Assembly: GCA_949357655.1 (NCBI GenBank)
Contig: CASHTG010000001.1
Coordinates: forward strand, 2,232,001 to 2,296,000
Source of the DNA: Parascedosporium putredinis
Lineage: Eukaryota > Ascomycota > Sordariomycetes > Microascales > Microascaceae
DNA: 64,000 nt
Direction of reading: 5' to 3'
In this document: positions 23,320-35,900 of the stretch, one piece after another
How the letters are laid out: each line of letters opens with the position of its first letter
Position numbering within the stretch: the first letter of the stretch is position 1
Made by a program: the position numbers and the translations under genes
The notes under the pieces: generated by a model
Database searches by the model: none
Seen by the model: only the letters and a program-made list of their open reading frames with translations
Told to the model about the DNA's origin: nothing

Positions 23320-25196
23320 TTAGTCGTCCTGGACGAGCTCCTTAATCTCCTCCTGGGCAGGCACCACGGCGGTCCCGCTGGCTTCCTTCTCCTCTCCCGC
23401 CTTGGGCACAACGTTCTTTGACCCGCCGTCCTGCAACCAAAAGTCGACCTCGTCCACGACATCGCAGATGACGTCCTCGACAACCTGCTCGACGTACCTC
23501 TGCACCACGGGCCGCAGCTTGCTCAGCTTGGGGCGCAGCTCAGTCTTCTTCGCCGCGGCTGGGGCGTCCTCCCGGTCGCCGAGATCCACCATGTCCACCT
23601 CGTCCTCCTCGGCGCCGTCGTAGCCGGGCGGGGGTACCAGAACTGGGGGCCAAAGTTGACCTCGGCGGCGCCCATGCGGAAGACGCTGACGGAGGGTAGT
23701 AGCCGAGCATGCCGTCGTCGAGGCCTTCCCGCGCGCCGGGCTGCGACTGCGGCTTCGAGGCGGGCGGGAGGAAGGCGAGGAGATCCTCAAAGGCGGTCCC
23801 TACGAGGACGCCGTTCTTGTACACCTTGATGTACGAACCGGGAGCGTGCGGAGGGCGGGAACGGGGTGGTGGGGGTTGGGCGGCGCCGCGGGGCCGGAGA
23901 CGGCGGGGCTGGGGTTCATGAGGTCTTCGAGGTCCTTGGTGGTGTGGTAGTCGATCTTTTCAAAGTAGATGTGCGACTTGAACCGGATGGGGATGCGGTC
24001 TCTCACGATGTTTGGCGCGGGGGCCATTGGGTCGGGCTCCTCGTCGGCGTTGTCGACGGCCGGGTTGTAGTCGCCGGCGAGGATTTTGCGCTGGAGCTGC
24101 TCGGACGGGAGCTTGATCTCGAGCCCGATGACGTCGCCCTCGCAAATCTCCTCGCCGGCGGGGAAGAAGGACTTGGGGCGGGACATGTGCACCTTGTGGC
24201 CCTCCTTGTCGCGGATGCCGTAGCTGTACGCGTCGAAGCCGACGGGAGCATCGAGAGACGCCTCGCGCCGGGAGAAACCGACACGCACGTGTCCGTTGGC
24301 CGCGGCCGGCTCGCCTTTTTCGTCTTGACGATGCCGCTCGTGATTTTGCATTCCCAGTACCACCTGCCTTCGCGGATGGCGACGTTGGATCTCGCCATGC
24401 GGAACCCTTGTCGGTGGTGATGTGGTTGCCCAACTTGTCAAAGTACATGTGCGTCGAGGCGTCTTCGAAGCTCATGTGGGGGCCTTGGGGCGCGGGCTCG
24501 GTCTGTCTGTAGTAGAAGGAGGAGGGGAAGCCCGCATCCGCGCGGCAGTGGGTGTAATGGAAGTTTTTCTTGTTGTATACGCTAGAGAAAGAGTGCGCCA
24601 TCTGGTTAGAAAAGCATTCATTGGAGGCCATTGTGCTGCGAGCAGCGAAAAAGGAAAAGAAAAATATGAACTGGTGGAAAGGATGGGAGAGAGAGAGAGG
24701 GGGGCGTGTAGAACGTGGGACTCACTGGTCTGAAGTCTCGTGAAACTGGATCTCCTTGCCATCCGGCCCAACAATCTCGTGATGCGGCGTGAAGACGGCC
24801 CCTTTGGGCTGCTCAAAGTCCGCCGGCCGCGGCAGCGCCAGCTTGTAGCGGAGTGGCGAGCACGTGTTCGAATCGAGCGCGGCGGCGGCTGCCTGCCCAA
24901 GCTTGGGGTCCGGCGTCGCGCGGCTACTACCACCGTCCACCCCTCCTCTAGACTCGCGCTTCTTCAGAGCCTCCTTCTTGGTACGCGCCGGCTTGTCGCG
25001 CGGGGGCGCGGCGGGCGCATCGTCGGTCGTCGCCGCGGTCGCGGTCGCGGGCTTCGGGGCTTGGCTTCGGGGTTGAGCGGGGACGGCACGCTCGGGGTGT
25101 GGGCTTCCTCGTGGGCTCGCTTCTGGGGGATGGAGGAGAGAGGGAGCCGCCGGGCGTGGCCTCCCGCTTCGGCGTCACCTCTCTTTCCGGGTCCAT
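23320..25196 (-). CDS. bre2: Bre2/Ash2-type SPRY subunit of COMPASS
   Basis: COMPASS (Set1 complex) subunit needed for histone H3 lysine-4 methylation. Exon 1 is 25196-24726 and exon 2 is 24581-23320, with a GTGAGT donor and CTCTAG acceptor. The N-terminal part is Pro/Lys-rich and disordered. Then come PRPADFEQPKGAVFTPHHEI and, across the intron, NKKNFHYTHCRADAGFPSS. The split SPRY domain follows with VAIREGRWYWECKI, HVRVGFSRREASLDAPVGFD, AYSYGIRD and FEKIDYHTTKDLEDL, and the distal part GSYIKVYKNGVLVGTAFEDL. The C-terminus has EQVVEDVICDVVDEVDFWL, resembling the Sdc1/Dpy-30-binding helix. The frame breaks at least six times in short G/C runs (25125-25129, 24405-24407, 23839-23843, 23694-23696 and 23630-23634 among them). 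Each repair restores family sequence, so I call it functional. Confidence 0.9.
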
Positions 25197-26141
25197 TTAC
25201 CTCGTAGGTGCCTTGCCTGCCTTGTGTGTGTGCGACTAGATGACGGGGCCGGAAGCTTGGGGGTTTCGGGAACCGGTACGAAAAAAGGAGCGGTGAGGTT
25301 GAGGATGCCTCGCGCTATTCGTTGGCAGCACCGGTGGCTTGTTTGATGCACTTGTAGAAAAGATAACTATTAAGGGTGGTTTGCGAGGCTGTCCGTTGCG
25401 GTCTGGGCATGGGCACAAAAATTCTTGGCGGGGATGGATTGGCGTTGGATCTAATGACTGCTCTATTGGATCAATTGGCGGGTTGGATTGATGGACGCAC
25501 GTCAGACATTGATGGAGCATGAGCTCAATTCTACATGGAGCTGGAGCACGGAGCAGTGACTTTGAGCTCCGTCCCCCACCATGAATTTATCAATAAGTTT
25601 GACCAGCTCCTGATACCAACTTGACGAATCCCACACAAGCGCAACGCAAAGGTTCTCCGTATATCAACTTTGTTTCGTCCTCCAACCTCAATCTTGTCAA
25701 AAGGGCCAGCTGAAAAAAAAGTCGAATGTACAAGTCTTCGTGTTGTGGAGAATTTCAATTCAGTAAAGCAGGTCTATCGGTTATACATGTACAAATGCAT
25801 CTCTTCCCATAACAAAACAAGGAGACCGAGGTCTAGCTCCTCACTCTCATCTACCAAACTCCAGCACCCAGAATATCCATTTTTGGACGTGTGCAACATC
25901 AAATGCCTACCTACTAATACAAAAAAAAAAGAGTCTATATCACTCCTGACAATGTTGGGAAAGACGCCAGGCGACCGTATAGGGTAACAGTTGATCGGGA
26001 AAGTCGAGCAGGGAGGTGCAAAGAAAATGAAAAAGAAGCATTGAGAAGGGAACAATGCGGGGAGGTATGGAGGTGAGGGGAAGTGATGAACTGAAGGATT
26101 CAAGAGAGGCAGAGGCCTACCATCTTGCGTCTCAAGACCGA
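25197..26141. other. Spacer between bre2 and the mitochondrial carrier
   Basis: Holds the bre2 promoter and the 3' region of the carrier gene. One TACATGTA palindrome is at 25784-25791. No gene recognised. Confidence 0.5.
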
Positions 26142-27570
26142 TCAGAGCTCAACTTCCTCGACCGGATCCCAGACCTGTAGCTGTCGCAAAAGCCGCTGGT
26201 ACAGGAATAGCATACAGCCGCTCTGGATAAAAGTCCAGACACCACGCGGACCGACACCCCTAAACCAACCCCAATACCTTCCACCTGATAGATCAGGCGG
26301 AGTCCCTGGAAGACTGATGAGGTTCGGAGATTGATTGCGCCAGGTCGGGGGTATGCGTGGATGGTGACGAGGTAGAGATGGAGCGCTTTTGATTATTGGC
26401 GTGAACCCCTGCATAGGAATGGGTGGCTGCTCGGGGATATTATAGTTGATTTGGGTCTGCAGTCGCGTCTTCACCACATCAAGCGGGCAGGTAATGACGC
26501 CCGCAAGCCCACCAGCAACGCCGCCGGTCAAGAGCTCCAACGGGACGCCAATATCCCGACTTTGCTTGTACTGCCTGGCCCAGGCGTGGAACTGTTCCCA
26601 GAACATGAACTGCAGCGCGGAGAATGGAAGATCCCGGTACAGGGTGGCCTTGTATCCGTAGAACAGCGCCGAGAAGCCTTCGTTTCGCACAATCGTCCGA
26701 GCAGCATCGATAGTTCCGCGATAATTGTAGCCAGAGTTGAAGTAAGGATTGTCATATCGGCCTTGAAGTTGGAGGCGGGTCTTGAGAACTTCGGACGGAA
26801 CGTATACAATGGAAGCACCGAGGTCTCCGAGGAACCCTAAAGAGCGTGTTAGCCGGGCTGCATGAGCACGTATGAAATGGAACGGAGGGCTCGCGCCGTA
26901 CGGCGCAGGCGGTACGTACCAGCCGAGAGATACGAAACGTGCTGCTGGACGCCGTGATCTATGAGGAAGCGCTTGCTCCATTCGTAGGTTCCAAAAACAT
27001 GACAGTGCCCGGGAAAGAGCCGAGGGCTGCGGGAATCCATCCCCGTACAAGCCTCGACGCACACCCTCCTGTCGCCATATTTTATAATAAGAGGAACCGA
27101 GAGATGTGTATTTTGGAGGAATGTGAGGGTCGCCTTGCTGCCGCGTTTTGACAGTATCGAGAGAGTGCATCAACAGATCGCCAGTACAGCCGCCGATGCC
27201 GCCTGCCAACATAGCCTACAGAATGTCCAAAGTTAGCACCAGCTGATATCCAACCCTGCTCCACGCAACAGAAAGCCCCTCCCTCGGCGCGTCATGATAT
27301 TCTAAAGTGGCCCGGGTAAATCCTTACATGGCGATAGGGCGGTCGCCCCTCAGAATCCACATCGAGATCGGCTGTCATATTATAGCTTGTGGAAGGGGCC
27401 CCAAAGCTAATATCCTGCAACGAACGCGCTGCTGCCGCATGGTCATCGGTCAGAGTGAGAGCGTTTCCCACCTGAGCACCGGAAATGGCCGGACGCGAGA
27501 CAGAGGTCGGATCGAGGTTGGAATCGGGGACTGTCGAGCTGGAATTCGATAGTTGGCTCGCAAAGGGCAT
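26142..27570 (-). CDS. mme1: Mitochondrial carrier (SLC25), Mme1-like
   Basis: Inner-membrane transporter of the mitochondrial carrier family, closest by eye to yeast YMR166C/Mme1, a magnesium exporter. Exon 1 is 27570-27328 (81 codons, a disordered Ser-rich leader); the acceptor at 27216 opens the carrier fold with MLAGGIGGCTGDLLMHSLD. A further intron follows SYLSAG near 26917 (GTACGT) and ends before GFLGDLGASIVY at about 26837. Three carrier signatures are visible: HSLDTVKTRQQ, VPSEVLKTRLQ and CPLDVVKTRLQ. Others are FYGYKATLYRDLPFSALQF and the terminal GWFRGVGPRGVWTFIQS. Breaks at 27030-27033 and the five-A run 26993-26997 interrupt GLYGDGFPAALGSFP to FFGTYEWSKRF, and one or two more lie in 26270-26400. 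Carrier identity is firm; the Mme1 subtype and magnesium as substrate are inferred. Confidence 0.82.
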
Positions 27571-28983
27571 CGCGGGTCCTCCGCGCGGCAGCGGCGGGAG
27601 AACAGAAGAGACGAGCAAGGAAGCGTTATATCTCCAAGCACCAAAAACAATTTGCGAAGAAAATGGAAAGAAAAACAGTAACTGAAATAGGGAACAATTT
27701 AGAACGATCGTCTATGGCACGCTATCGAGCGGCCTCGTGGTTTGCGTTGGTGGGCGAATTATGGTGAGAAGAGTCGAGAAAGACTCGCGAGTGTTAGCAT
27801 GCCAGCAGGATTATCAAAGTTTCGCACCCGATTGAAGGAGGGAAAAATTGTCGCCCAGTCCCAACATGTGGCGGCCGAAAGAAGGGCGAAGCTGCGTCAT
27901 GCCCCTCACACTGTGCTGGAAGCCAACGCCAGATCGCGGGAAACGTGTGAAATATTAAGCAATGGGGGCTGCTTCTGCGCCACCGTACACAGTGCAGGGG
28001 AATCCAGGAACTGTGGCTTGTTCGTAATTTTCTCGCCGACTGTCTTTTCCGTGACAGCCCGCAATAATAGGCTTCCAGATTCGGCGTCCTTTCCAGCACA
28101 CACCAGCTCTCGGAAGAATCGAGAATCCCAGTCACTTTTTGTTGGACCTTTTCAACGGAGGCCTCTGGCTCACCAAACTTTCGCCAAACATTCCTCCTTT
28201 TCAATCAGCTCGCTTCTGCTTTGTCCCTTTCGTCAGGTACACGCTCTTACTAACGTACGCCCACCTCAAGAGGTTTGGTGGCTTTCACACTTCTCTTGCA
28301 GTCATATCTTCACCTGGGCTGCAACTTCAGCGTGCCAAGCCAATACTAGAAGTACACACTTCACCTAGATTCAAAGAAAGGAATCTACTAGTATATGAAT
28401 ATGATTTCAAGTTGTAGATTCTTTTTAGAGGTCTTCTCTACTAAGATTAAGTAGAAGTGCTGGGCTGTATAAACAGCCTTTGCCATGCCGCTTTTGGCCT
28501 CCGCGACTTTGCGCGCTCTGTAGGGGTTTGTGCTTCGCGTTATCGAGCCACGTTTATATCCACGCCGTTGCGTCCTTCGCAAAGAGGAGGAGGATGGTGA
28601 AAGTTCCTCTTTGTTCGCAATTGGCATCATCTTCATAGATAAAGAGGGCCTATCACGGTGGCTTCCAGCCTCCTTGACTTTTGGGCCATTTCTTCTGTAG
28701 GGAGATCGGTCCATGAGCGCTCTCGGCTATAGTTGCGCCGCTCGATCAAGCCCTTTCACTTCTCAAAAAGCCGGAGGAGGACCTATGGACCACTGCCGAT
28801 TTCTTTGTTGAATGTTCGAGAAGAAAGACATCTCTTGTGTTCGTAAGGCATTCCAGGTCTATAACAAAACCAACCCCGTTTTTGATCTTTTCATAAACGG
28901 GGTTAAACATTGCCGGCGCAGATGTATACTGTACAATTCCTTGGGTATCCAGCATGGCACTTCAAGTGGCAGGCGGCCTGATC
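27571..28983. other. Spacer with AT-rich segment
   Basis: The left third is the promoter side of the carrier gene. From about 28350 to 28990 the sequence becomes AT-rich and contains a 10-bp inverted repeat. A 208-codon open frame on the plus strand (27742-28368) has no recognisable domain and is not called. Short minus-strand frames (28388-28714, 28746-28955) could be relics of a mobile element but no hallmark motif is present. Confidence 0.4.
28872..28904. repeat. Perfect 10-bp inverted repeat
   Basis: AACCCCGTTT at 28872-28881 is matched by AAACGGGGTT at 28895-28904 with a 13-base loop. It lies about 80 bases beyond the 3' end of imp2, so it could form a hairpin in a read-through transcript or be a relic of a repeat. 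No target-site duplication is evident. Confidence 0.8.
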
Positions 28984-29701
28984 TCAGGATCTCCACCCTC
29001 TCTTATATTCGGGTCCGGTTGTCCGTAGCTTGTGTTCCCACCACCGTATCTTTCCAAACTTATTCCACGGGTATAATATATGTGTGAGCCGACCTGTCAC
29101 TAGGCGGACGGATATGGGGCCGTACGTGTTGCTGTCCAGCGATTCTTTGTCGTTCCCGGCGTCGCCCTCCACCCATATGTGGCCCTTTGGCACGCGGATG
29201 GCGTCATAGTGGCTGGCGTGTCGAGACCAGACGAGATCTCCTTCTAGCCCGACAATGCGCTTTACGGCCGTCTTTTCCGGGTCGAGGGGGACCTGCCAAG
29301 CCGGGTGACTCGAGGTTAGCACGGCTGGGAGTGGAGAGTTGGACAAGGAACAAGGGAACAAGGGAACGAGAGAACAAGAGAGGAGGAAGTGAGGGAGAGA
29401 CGATAACTGCGATCGAGAATGCCCTGCACACTGGTCGAAACATACTTGAAGGTAACTATCATGCCCCGCGCCAGTCCGAGGTGCGGGTATAGCTTCCAGT
29501 TGAGCGCGGCGTCGCTTCGCAGCGTCGAATCCTTGTCTCCATTTAGGAACGGATACATGGAACCCCCTTGATAAAGGTGATTTCCGCCACAAACGTATTG
29601 AAGCAGATCGCCACGGGTATCCACGTCGCCCAGCTCACGAGCCGCCGTGAAAAGTCCCAGACGAAGGGCCCACGGCTCCTCCACGCCGATGACGCCGCCA
29701 T
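28984..29701 (-). CDS. imp2: Mitochondrial inner membrane protease subunit 2
   Basis: Type I signal-peptidase-like subunit that, with Imp1, trims presequences of intermembrane-space proteins. Exon 1 is 29701-29446 and exon 2 is 29292-28984 (GTATGT donor, GGCAG acceptor). A membrane segment (WIPVAICFNTFVAEI) precedes the catalytic Ser box GGSMYPFLN (Ser48 in the repaired frame). The general-base Lys lies in TAVKRIVGLEGD (about Lys97). The later signature DSLDSNTYGPIS confirms the family. Two G/C runs are each one base short: 29563-29567, inside the Ser box, and 29286-29290 at the start of exon 2. Both repairs give the expected KGGSMYP and KSPLDPEKTAVKR. The product is about 190 residues. The ATG at 29701 is the first that gives an N-terminal membrane helix of normal length. 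Confidence 0.9.
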
Positions 29702-30618
29702 GAGCCGCAAACCGTTTGCCGGGCTTTATCTGCCTTGTGCGCTCCAATGCGCGTTGATTGCTCGAGGCTAGGTCCTGCGGGGCATCGGAGTATTTGGCAT
29801 TTGGATGTTTGGTTCGTGTGGAGGTGGGCTTGTTGGAGAAGAAAAAAAGAGAAAAAAAAGGCGTGTCTCAGTGAAGGTGTTAGCGGATCAATTGATCCAA
29901 GCTCGTTTTACAATTTTCGTCAGTGTAAGAAGTAGGTCACGCCATGGCGGATAGCTTGAGTTGCAGCACAGGTCGCAATAATAAGCAATTGATGGAACCT
30001 AGTCACTGTCTTTCCTAGCATTAAAGCTCACCAGAACATAACATTGAACCATGCCCGGGCACAGTGCGGATGAGGCTAGGACCACCTATGGGGAGGTGCC
30101 CTTGGTGCGGATTGAAGCTTTGGTGTTCCCAAGAAGCACCAAGGTACGGCTGGCCCATGATCATGAGTGGGCAGTCCTCGAGGTTCCCAATGCCTCACCG
30201 CCGCCTCAACCTGCCTCTTTTAGCACTCTTAGCACTCTTTTTGGTATCAACTGATTCCGAGCCACAAGCCACCGTTTACACATGTCCAAAAGCAACATTA
30301 ACTTTGTAACAAGAAAACTCGGCCTGCGCCAAACTGCAAATCATTCAGAGCACTTTTATCTGACACCAGGAACAATGCTATGCCAGAGGACATGGCCCCA
30401 AGATTCCTCCGTAATGAAACGAGAACCCATCCTCTTCCTTGAGAACATGCTCAAATCTTTCCCCCGTGTTACACGCCACCCGTTTTGGATATGCGACATT
30501 CTCTTTCCCCGCGTACATGGTGCTAGGACACTGCAGAATCCCATCATTGTCGTGGCTTCGTTCCGAATCATGGCCTATCGGTGACCCCACCCGCCATTTT
30601 CTCCAGGTTGGAATCGAA
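29702..30618. other. Spacer between imp2 and eIF2alpha
   Basis: Promoter side of imp2 and 3' side of the eIF2alpha gene. No gene recognised. Confidence 0.5.
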
Positions 30619-31797
30619 TCAAATCGTGTCGGGGGCGTTGTCATCGCTTTCACTAACGCTCTCGTCACCGCTGACCTCAGCATTCTCCCTCTCCCTCTTC
30701 TCCATGAGGGCCTGAAGCTCGGCATCATCAGTCTCGGTGACGGCCTTGGGTTCCATCTTGACCTCTAGCCTTCCTCCCGCCGCCTCGATGCTAGCCCGGA
30801 CATCGACAATGGCCTCTTCAAGCCTCTTGATGCCGTCGTTCTTGTCCAAACAGGTGCTGGTCAAGACGTAGAGAGGGGGATACCAGTCGGACCTTGACCT
30901 GCGTCTCGGCGGTGTCGCGCGCCTCGGCCTGAGAGAGGGCGGCCTTGATAGCATCTATTCCGTCGTAGCCGAAGCAAGTGACCTCGACATCCGCTCGGAC
31001 CTTGGTGGGCTGGGGGTAAGGCGCTTGCCAATATACGACAGAAGCTCCTCCTTGACGGCGTTGCTGGGGAAGGTGATGTCATTCCAAACATCGGGGTTCC
31101 TGGAAGGCACGTCAGCGACCGCTGCGCAATTGATTAAGAAGCGGGTCCACGAGTTAACTCACGTTATCGAGATCTTGAAGGCATCGATGCAGTGGCCGTA
31201 CTTCTTGTTCAAGGGCCAGCCAATGTTCTTGTATAGATCCTCAATAGGAACTTCGGTCTTCTCAGCGACGTGGCGCATGATGGAGTGAACCATCTTGCCC
31301 TTGTTGTAGCGTTCCTCGCATTTTATAACATCCTCGGTTGATACTCGGCGCTTGGAAAGATCAATATATCCTGGCGAATGTGGACCATTAGCTTCCGATC
31401 GAGGAGGAAAAATACAAGGCTTCACGCTGGCTGAGATAGCTGGCGCGGATAGCGCGATTGCGGGGATCCTAAGGATCTGTACGCACCCTTCTCCTTGTCG
31501 ACACGAAGAACCACTACGACCTCGTTACGTCCGACTCGGATAAGCTTCTGGATACTCCTGATGCGTCGCCTCGAAAGCTCGGAGAGAAGAATCATTCCGT
31601 CGATGTTGTCGTACTCGAGGAGTTTTACGTAGGCACCCATCTCGGCGATCTGTTGTCACGGCATCCATATTAGGGCACACAAGCTTAAGCAATGGTAGGT
31701 CGTCGGCTCTTCATCATACCTGCTTCACATTGACCATGACGAAGCTATCGATCTCCGGGTACTTCTCCTCATAGAAACGACAGTTTGTTAAAGACAT
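30619..31797 (-). CDS. sui2: Translation initiation factor eIF2 alpha subunit
   Basis: Alpha subunit of eIF2, which delivers initiator Met-tRNA to the 40S subunit and is the stress-regulated target of Gcn2-type kinases. Exons are 31797-31720, 31649-31487, 31370-31163 and 31099-30619. The S1-like domain begins FYEEKYPEIDSFVMVNVKQ. The phosphorylation loop MILLSELSRRRIRS carries the regulatory Ser (52 counting Met; the classical Ser51). GYIDLSKRRVS and the helical domain follow, then TPQPTKVRADVEVTCFGYDG and PPLYVLTSTCLDKNDG. The C-terminus is acidic (SVSESDDNAPDTI). Frame breaks are at the five-G runs 31012-31016 and 30875-30879. Because this subunit is essential and normally single-copy, the breaks are best explained as sequence errors. 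It diverges from the F-box gene across a 1.2 kb spacer. Confidence 0.95.
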
Positions 31798-32978
31798 CTT
31801 GGCGATTTTTTTCTTCCGTTGTCAAGGGGAATGATGGTAGGTTCAATTCTCGGACGAGGTTGAGAGGCGGGGTTCACTATCTTTATGGTCGCGTTGGTGG
31901 CAAGCTCACTCCTCGCGATGCTGAGATGCCGATAAAGTCTCGTATACTGCCGGGAAAAAGTGCAACCAGGCTTCGACCGATGATGTAGGGATTCGGCGCT
32001 TGAGCGGGTTTCTGGAAGCCGGCGGGGAAGTTGGGGAGAATTGAGTCACGTTCGAGGTGCCTTACGTCGAGTTCAGGTGGGATGTCGCGGAATTTCCCTA
32101 AATAATTTTCAACCTGGAAACTAACATGGTGGGGTGAGTGGCAATGGGGGCGCTCGGCAGGTGCCAGAGATGTCACATCTCTGCCACAATTCTTTGTATC
32201 TTATCTTATCACCACGTGTTTCCGACGAGTTGTTGCTCAAATAGCCCTGAGTGACGAAACTTCCTGAACAGCAGCACAACCAAGGGCAGTCTGTCAATGG
32301 CGTCTTCGAAGTTGTAGAATTTATTGGTCAAGACGGAGGTTTTGTCTCCAGATTGAGGCAAAGAATAAGCGGGAAAAATTATACAGCGAAATCGCAAGAC
32401 TTACAACTCTACATATCTACATATCTACAGATACAGGATATGAACAGAGCTAAAATGTGAGAAAGCCTAATATCTAAAGATTGAGATGACCGAAAAGAAG
32501 AGCTTCCTCAACTTCTGTAATAATACATCTGACCCGACCTGGGCAGTTGTTTTTCCTCCGAAGTGAGCGCATAGACCAGCGCAGTGCCTGGGATGGAGAC
32601 AACCTAATTTCCCGGATAAACCCCGGTTCGGATCGTTTCGAGGCAATTTTACCAAGATCGCCGCCAGACCAAAACTGAGCTCTTTCACAGCAACATTCCG
32701 TTTCTCCCTTCTGATGACATCTTTACCTCCATACAATCTCTCCAAGAAGGTTTGCTGAAACCTAGCCTCCCATTGTCTCTGACCCTCGCTTGTGAGCGTC
32801 TTCTCTGCCTTCGCGCAGAAGCCTCCACCTCTTCCATTTTGCTTGCCCCTTTCTGCTTCAACTCTCTCCTCCCGTGTTCTCCCGATTGTCCCAGCACCTC
32901 CGCGTCTTCAACGACTGTGCAAGCGTTCCCACTGCACGGTCTAAAACGATTCAAAGCAGAGGTTTGACTCTCAGCTTC
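31798..32978. other. Shared promoter region of eIF2alpha and F-box genes
   Basis: A 1.2 kb divergent spacer. The 230 bases before 32979 are CT-rich. Nothing else recognisable. Confidence 0.5.
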
Positions 32979-35900
32979 ATGCAACAAGTTTTCCATCAAT
33001 CTTCAAACCAATCGACGGCAACACAACCAAGCACGAGCGTGCCCTCTCCCCCAAGTCTCAATCATGGATTTCAGGCGAGCCATACTCCAGACTCAGCTTC
33101 CCAGCTACACTCTCCGCACCCACGAAGCCCCTCTGTTATCTCAGATGCGGCCTCAGCCGTCATCAGCGAGGGTTGGCCCGGGAGCGGCATTGATATCGAG
33201 AATTTCAATGAACGTCTGCGTAGATTAAATGTTGCCGAAACCTCTCCGAGTGCCCAACATCGCGCCCTAGGCCAACGCGTCTCAGAACATGAGAACGCTT
33301 ATTCCCCAGTTGTCGCAACCCCTCGGCGTCGCGTAGGCTTTAAAGTCATTGAACGCGTTGGCCAGGGCCCCTCGGAGGGTCCCAACATTACCGATTTCCC
33401 CAATGGTAAGCCATTATCCAGGGTCGACATCGTCGGCCTTTGCTAGCCCAAGCTTCAAGTCACTGATGTGTAATTCCTGTCTTTAGAGGTCTTGACCCAT
33501 ATTCTCTCGTACCTGCATCCCGACTCTTACGCGGCCATGGCCCTGGTCTCGAAGCAGTTTTACGCGCTAGTCAAGACACCCCATGCTTGGAAAATAGCCT
33601 TCCAGAGACTGTATTCCAACAAGTCTCTTGCTGGAGATGATGACTTTGACCCTATCTGGGACGACCAGGGGAATGATGCCACCCCAGTAGTCAGCGTTAC
33701 TTCAATCGCTTGACACCTCCTGCAACCTGGCAGAGTGAATACATCCTGCGAAGCCAGCTTTTGCGCGGCCTCGCAAATGGCAGGCCTTCTGCAGCCGTAG
33801 ACCGGTCTGGCCGCCTCGTCAAGAGATTCAACGCCATCTTAACGTACGACTCGCGGATTCCGTGCGTTGTCACCAATGTATATGCCGATTTCACGAGCCA
33901 AAAGTCACCTCCCAAGGTGATTCATGGCGGTGCGGACCTTGGAATGGGCTCCATGAGCAACCCTTTGACAGGCAAAATCGAGAAATGGGGTATCTCTGAC
34001 GTTCATACACTTGCACAGGTCGAGGATTTGTTCCCAAACCTGCCCATGTATGGCATTGCCGAAGGACCAGCCTCCGGACCCAATGTCATGGATGTAAGCC
34101 CTACTTTTGGCTTCATTGTTGGCGAGGGCTTTCCAGGAGGGTTTCCTATTTCCGCCCCACCATCAACCACCGAGCTAGATATGTGGATCATGGTATTGCT
34201 CTCACGTCTAGCTTTGCTGATGTACCCGTATCCTCGCCGGATGAAGCACTCTCCAGTGTCTGGATCTCAAAGTACAACAACGTCCCGATGCTGACCCACA
34301 CCATGGTTGGTATGATGACGGGATCTACCACCGGCATTGTTACCTCGTACGCTTTGGGCCGTGAGACCGGCCGTCGCAGATTCCAGGATGGAGACATGGC
34401 TTGCCGGTGGGCATTGAGTCCGGGCGTGCCGATTATTTCTCTCAAAGTTGACGAAGGCTATTCCTTCGCCCGGCGAGCAGCCGGCAGGGTGTGGGCGGTC
34501 GCCCTCAACGCCCTCGGGGAAGTTTTTACCTCAAGGATGTCCCTGAGTCAGTGGGTGCATCGGTCGACGAGGAGAATATGATTCGGAACGCCTGGGGCTC
34601 GGGGAGATCCGTCCACTGGCATCTTTTGGAATCCACTAGCCGAGTCCTCAAACCCCAGTACGACCAGCATGGCAACTTGATGAACCAACCCTCACTTACG
34701 CCACCTCGCTCTTCCCCCAGTTCCATGGAAATGGGCGCGCAAGACCGGGAAGACGAAGCAAGGGAGATCAGCCAGTGGTGTAGTCATCGCCCAAGTCATA
34801 TGAGAAACTTGTACCAAGGATGGGATATGCGCAGACGGTTGGAGGTTGACTTTGCTGCCGACGACGGCCAAGGGGCCGGTGAGGCCATCTTTGTCATCGA
34901 TTGTGGTTACGCGAGCACTCAACCCGCCCGTATCCAGCGTTATACGAGGAACATCCCCAACGGCATTCCGCAGAGTACCGGCAAGTCCTCGGCGAAAGCT
35001 AGGCGAGCTGGCCCTGATGGCTGGGCCGTGACATCCGCCTCACTTCGTGGGGATAACATGCTCAAGATCACTGCGTCTGCACTTGACACATCACACTGCG
35101 CCCTCACGACATTGCCCGAGGACCCCCTTGTCTCGGCTAGTACTGGCGGAAACCATGTTGAGATCCCAGGTGACCGCGGCCGTTTCCTTGCCGTGGGTAC
35201 CGATAGGGGCACGGTGATGCTCTGGAATGGCCGGGACCCGAGCACCTCGAGTCTCTCGCTTGTCAAGCTCATCCATACCGAATCGCCCGAAGTCTCCTCC
35301 CTAGCTCTAAGTGCTCTTTATCTCGTCCACGGTGGAAGCGACGGACTTGTCCAAGCTTGGGACCCATTGTCCGCCAACAAGGCTCCGATCCGAACTATCA
35401 ACACCCGATCCGGAAATCGTGTCCCTCGACACCTGGCGCACATCAATCCCGCGCTCAGAAACCCGCAAAATAGCCAGTACTCAGCAGCAACCTCGATCTG
35501 CCTCCACCCGGACCCGACCAAGCTGTGCGGTGTAGTTGCCTTTGGCGCCTTCATCCGATCCTGGTCCTACGGCTCCGCCGCGCAGTCATCAAGCCGAAAA
35601 CGGGCAAAAGCCGGGCTGAAGACGTGTGAACTCGAGGACGGAGAACAGGCTTCGAAGCGGGAGCAGTGGCTCAAGGCCAAGTTTGGACCCGGCGACCTGG
35701 GCGACTTGACCGAAGAAGAAGCCGTCTTGTACGCGCTCATGATGTCGGAAGAATCCTTTGTCGAGGAGGAGTTTCGTCGCGTTACAAGTGATACAGGGTC
35801 TTACACAGGTGAAGGCCCCGACAGTCCGTCTTCCTCGTTCAGCACTGCAGCAGGCAATCCAAGTGAACTTGACCTGAGCATCCTCGCGGCAGAAGGGTCA

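Noticed and set aside
27742..28368. 208-codon open frame on the plus strand
   Set aside because: No domain; overlaps the promoter region of the carrier gene and runs into AT-rich DNA.
10717..31797. Idea that clr2-like, nse1 and bre2 form a chromatin gene cluster
   Set aside because: They lie on different strands with unrelated genes and long spacers between them. Proximity is probably coincidental.
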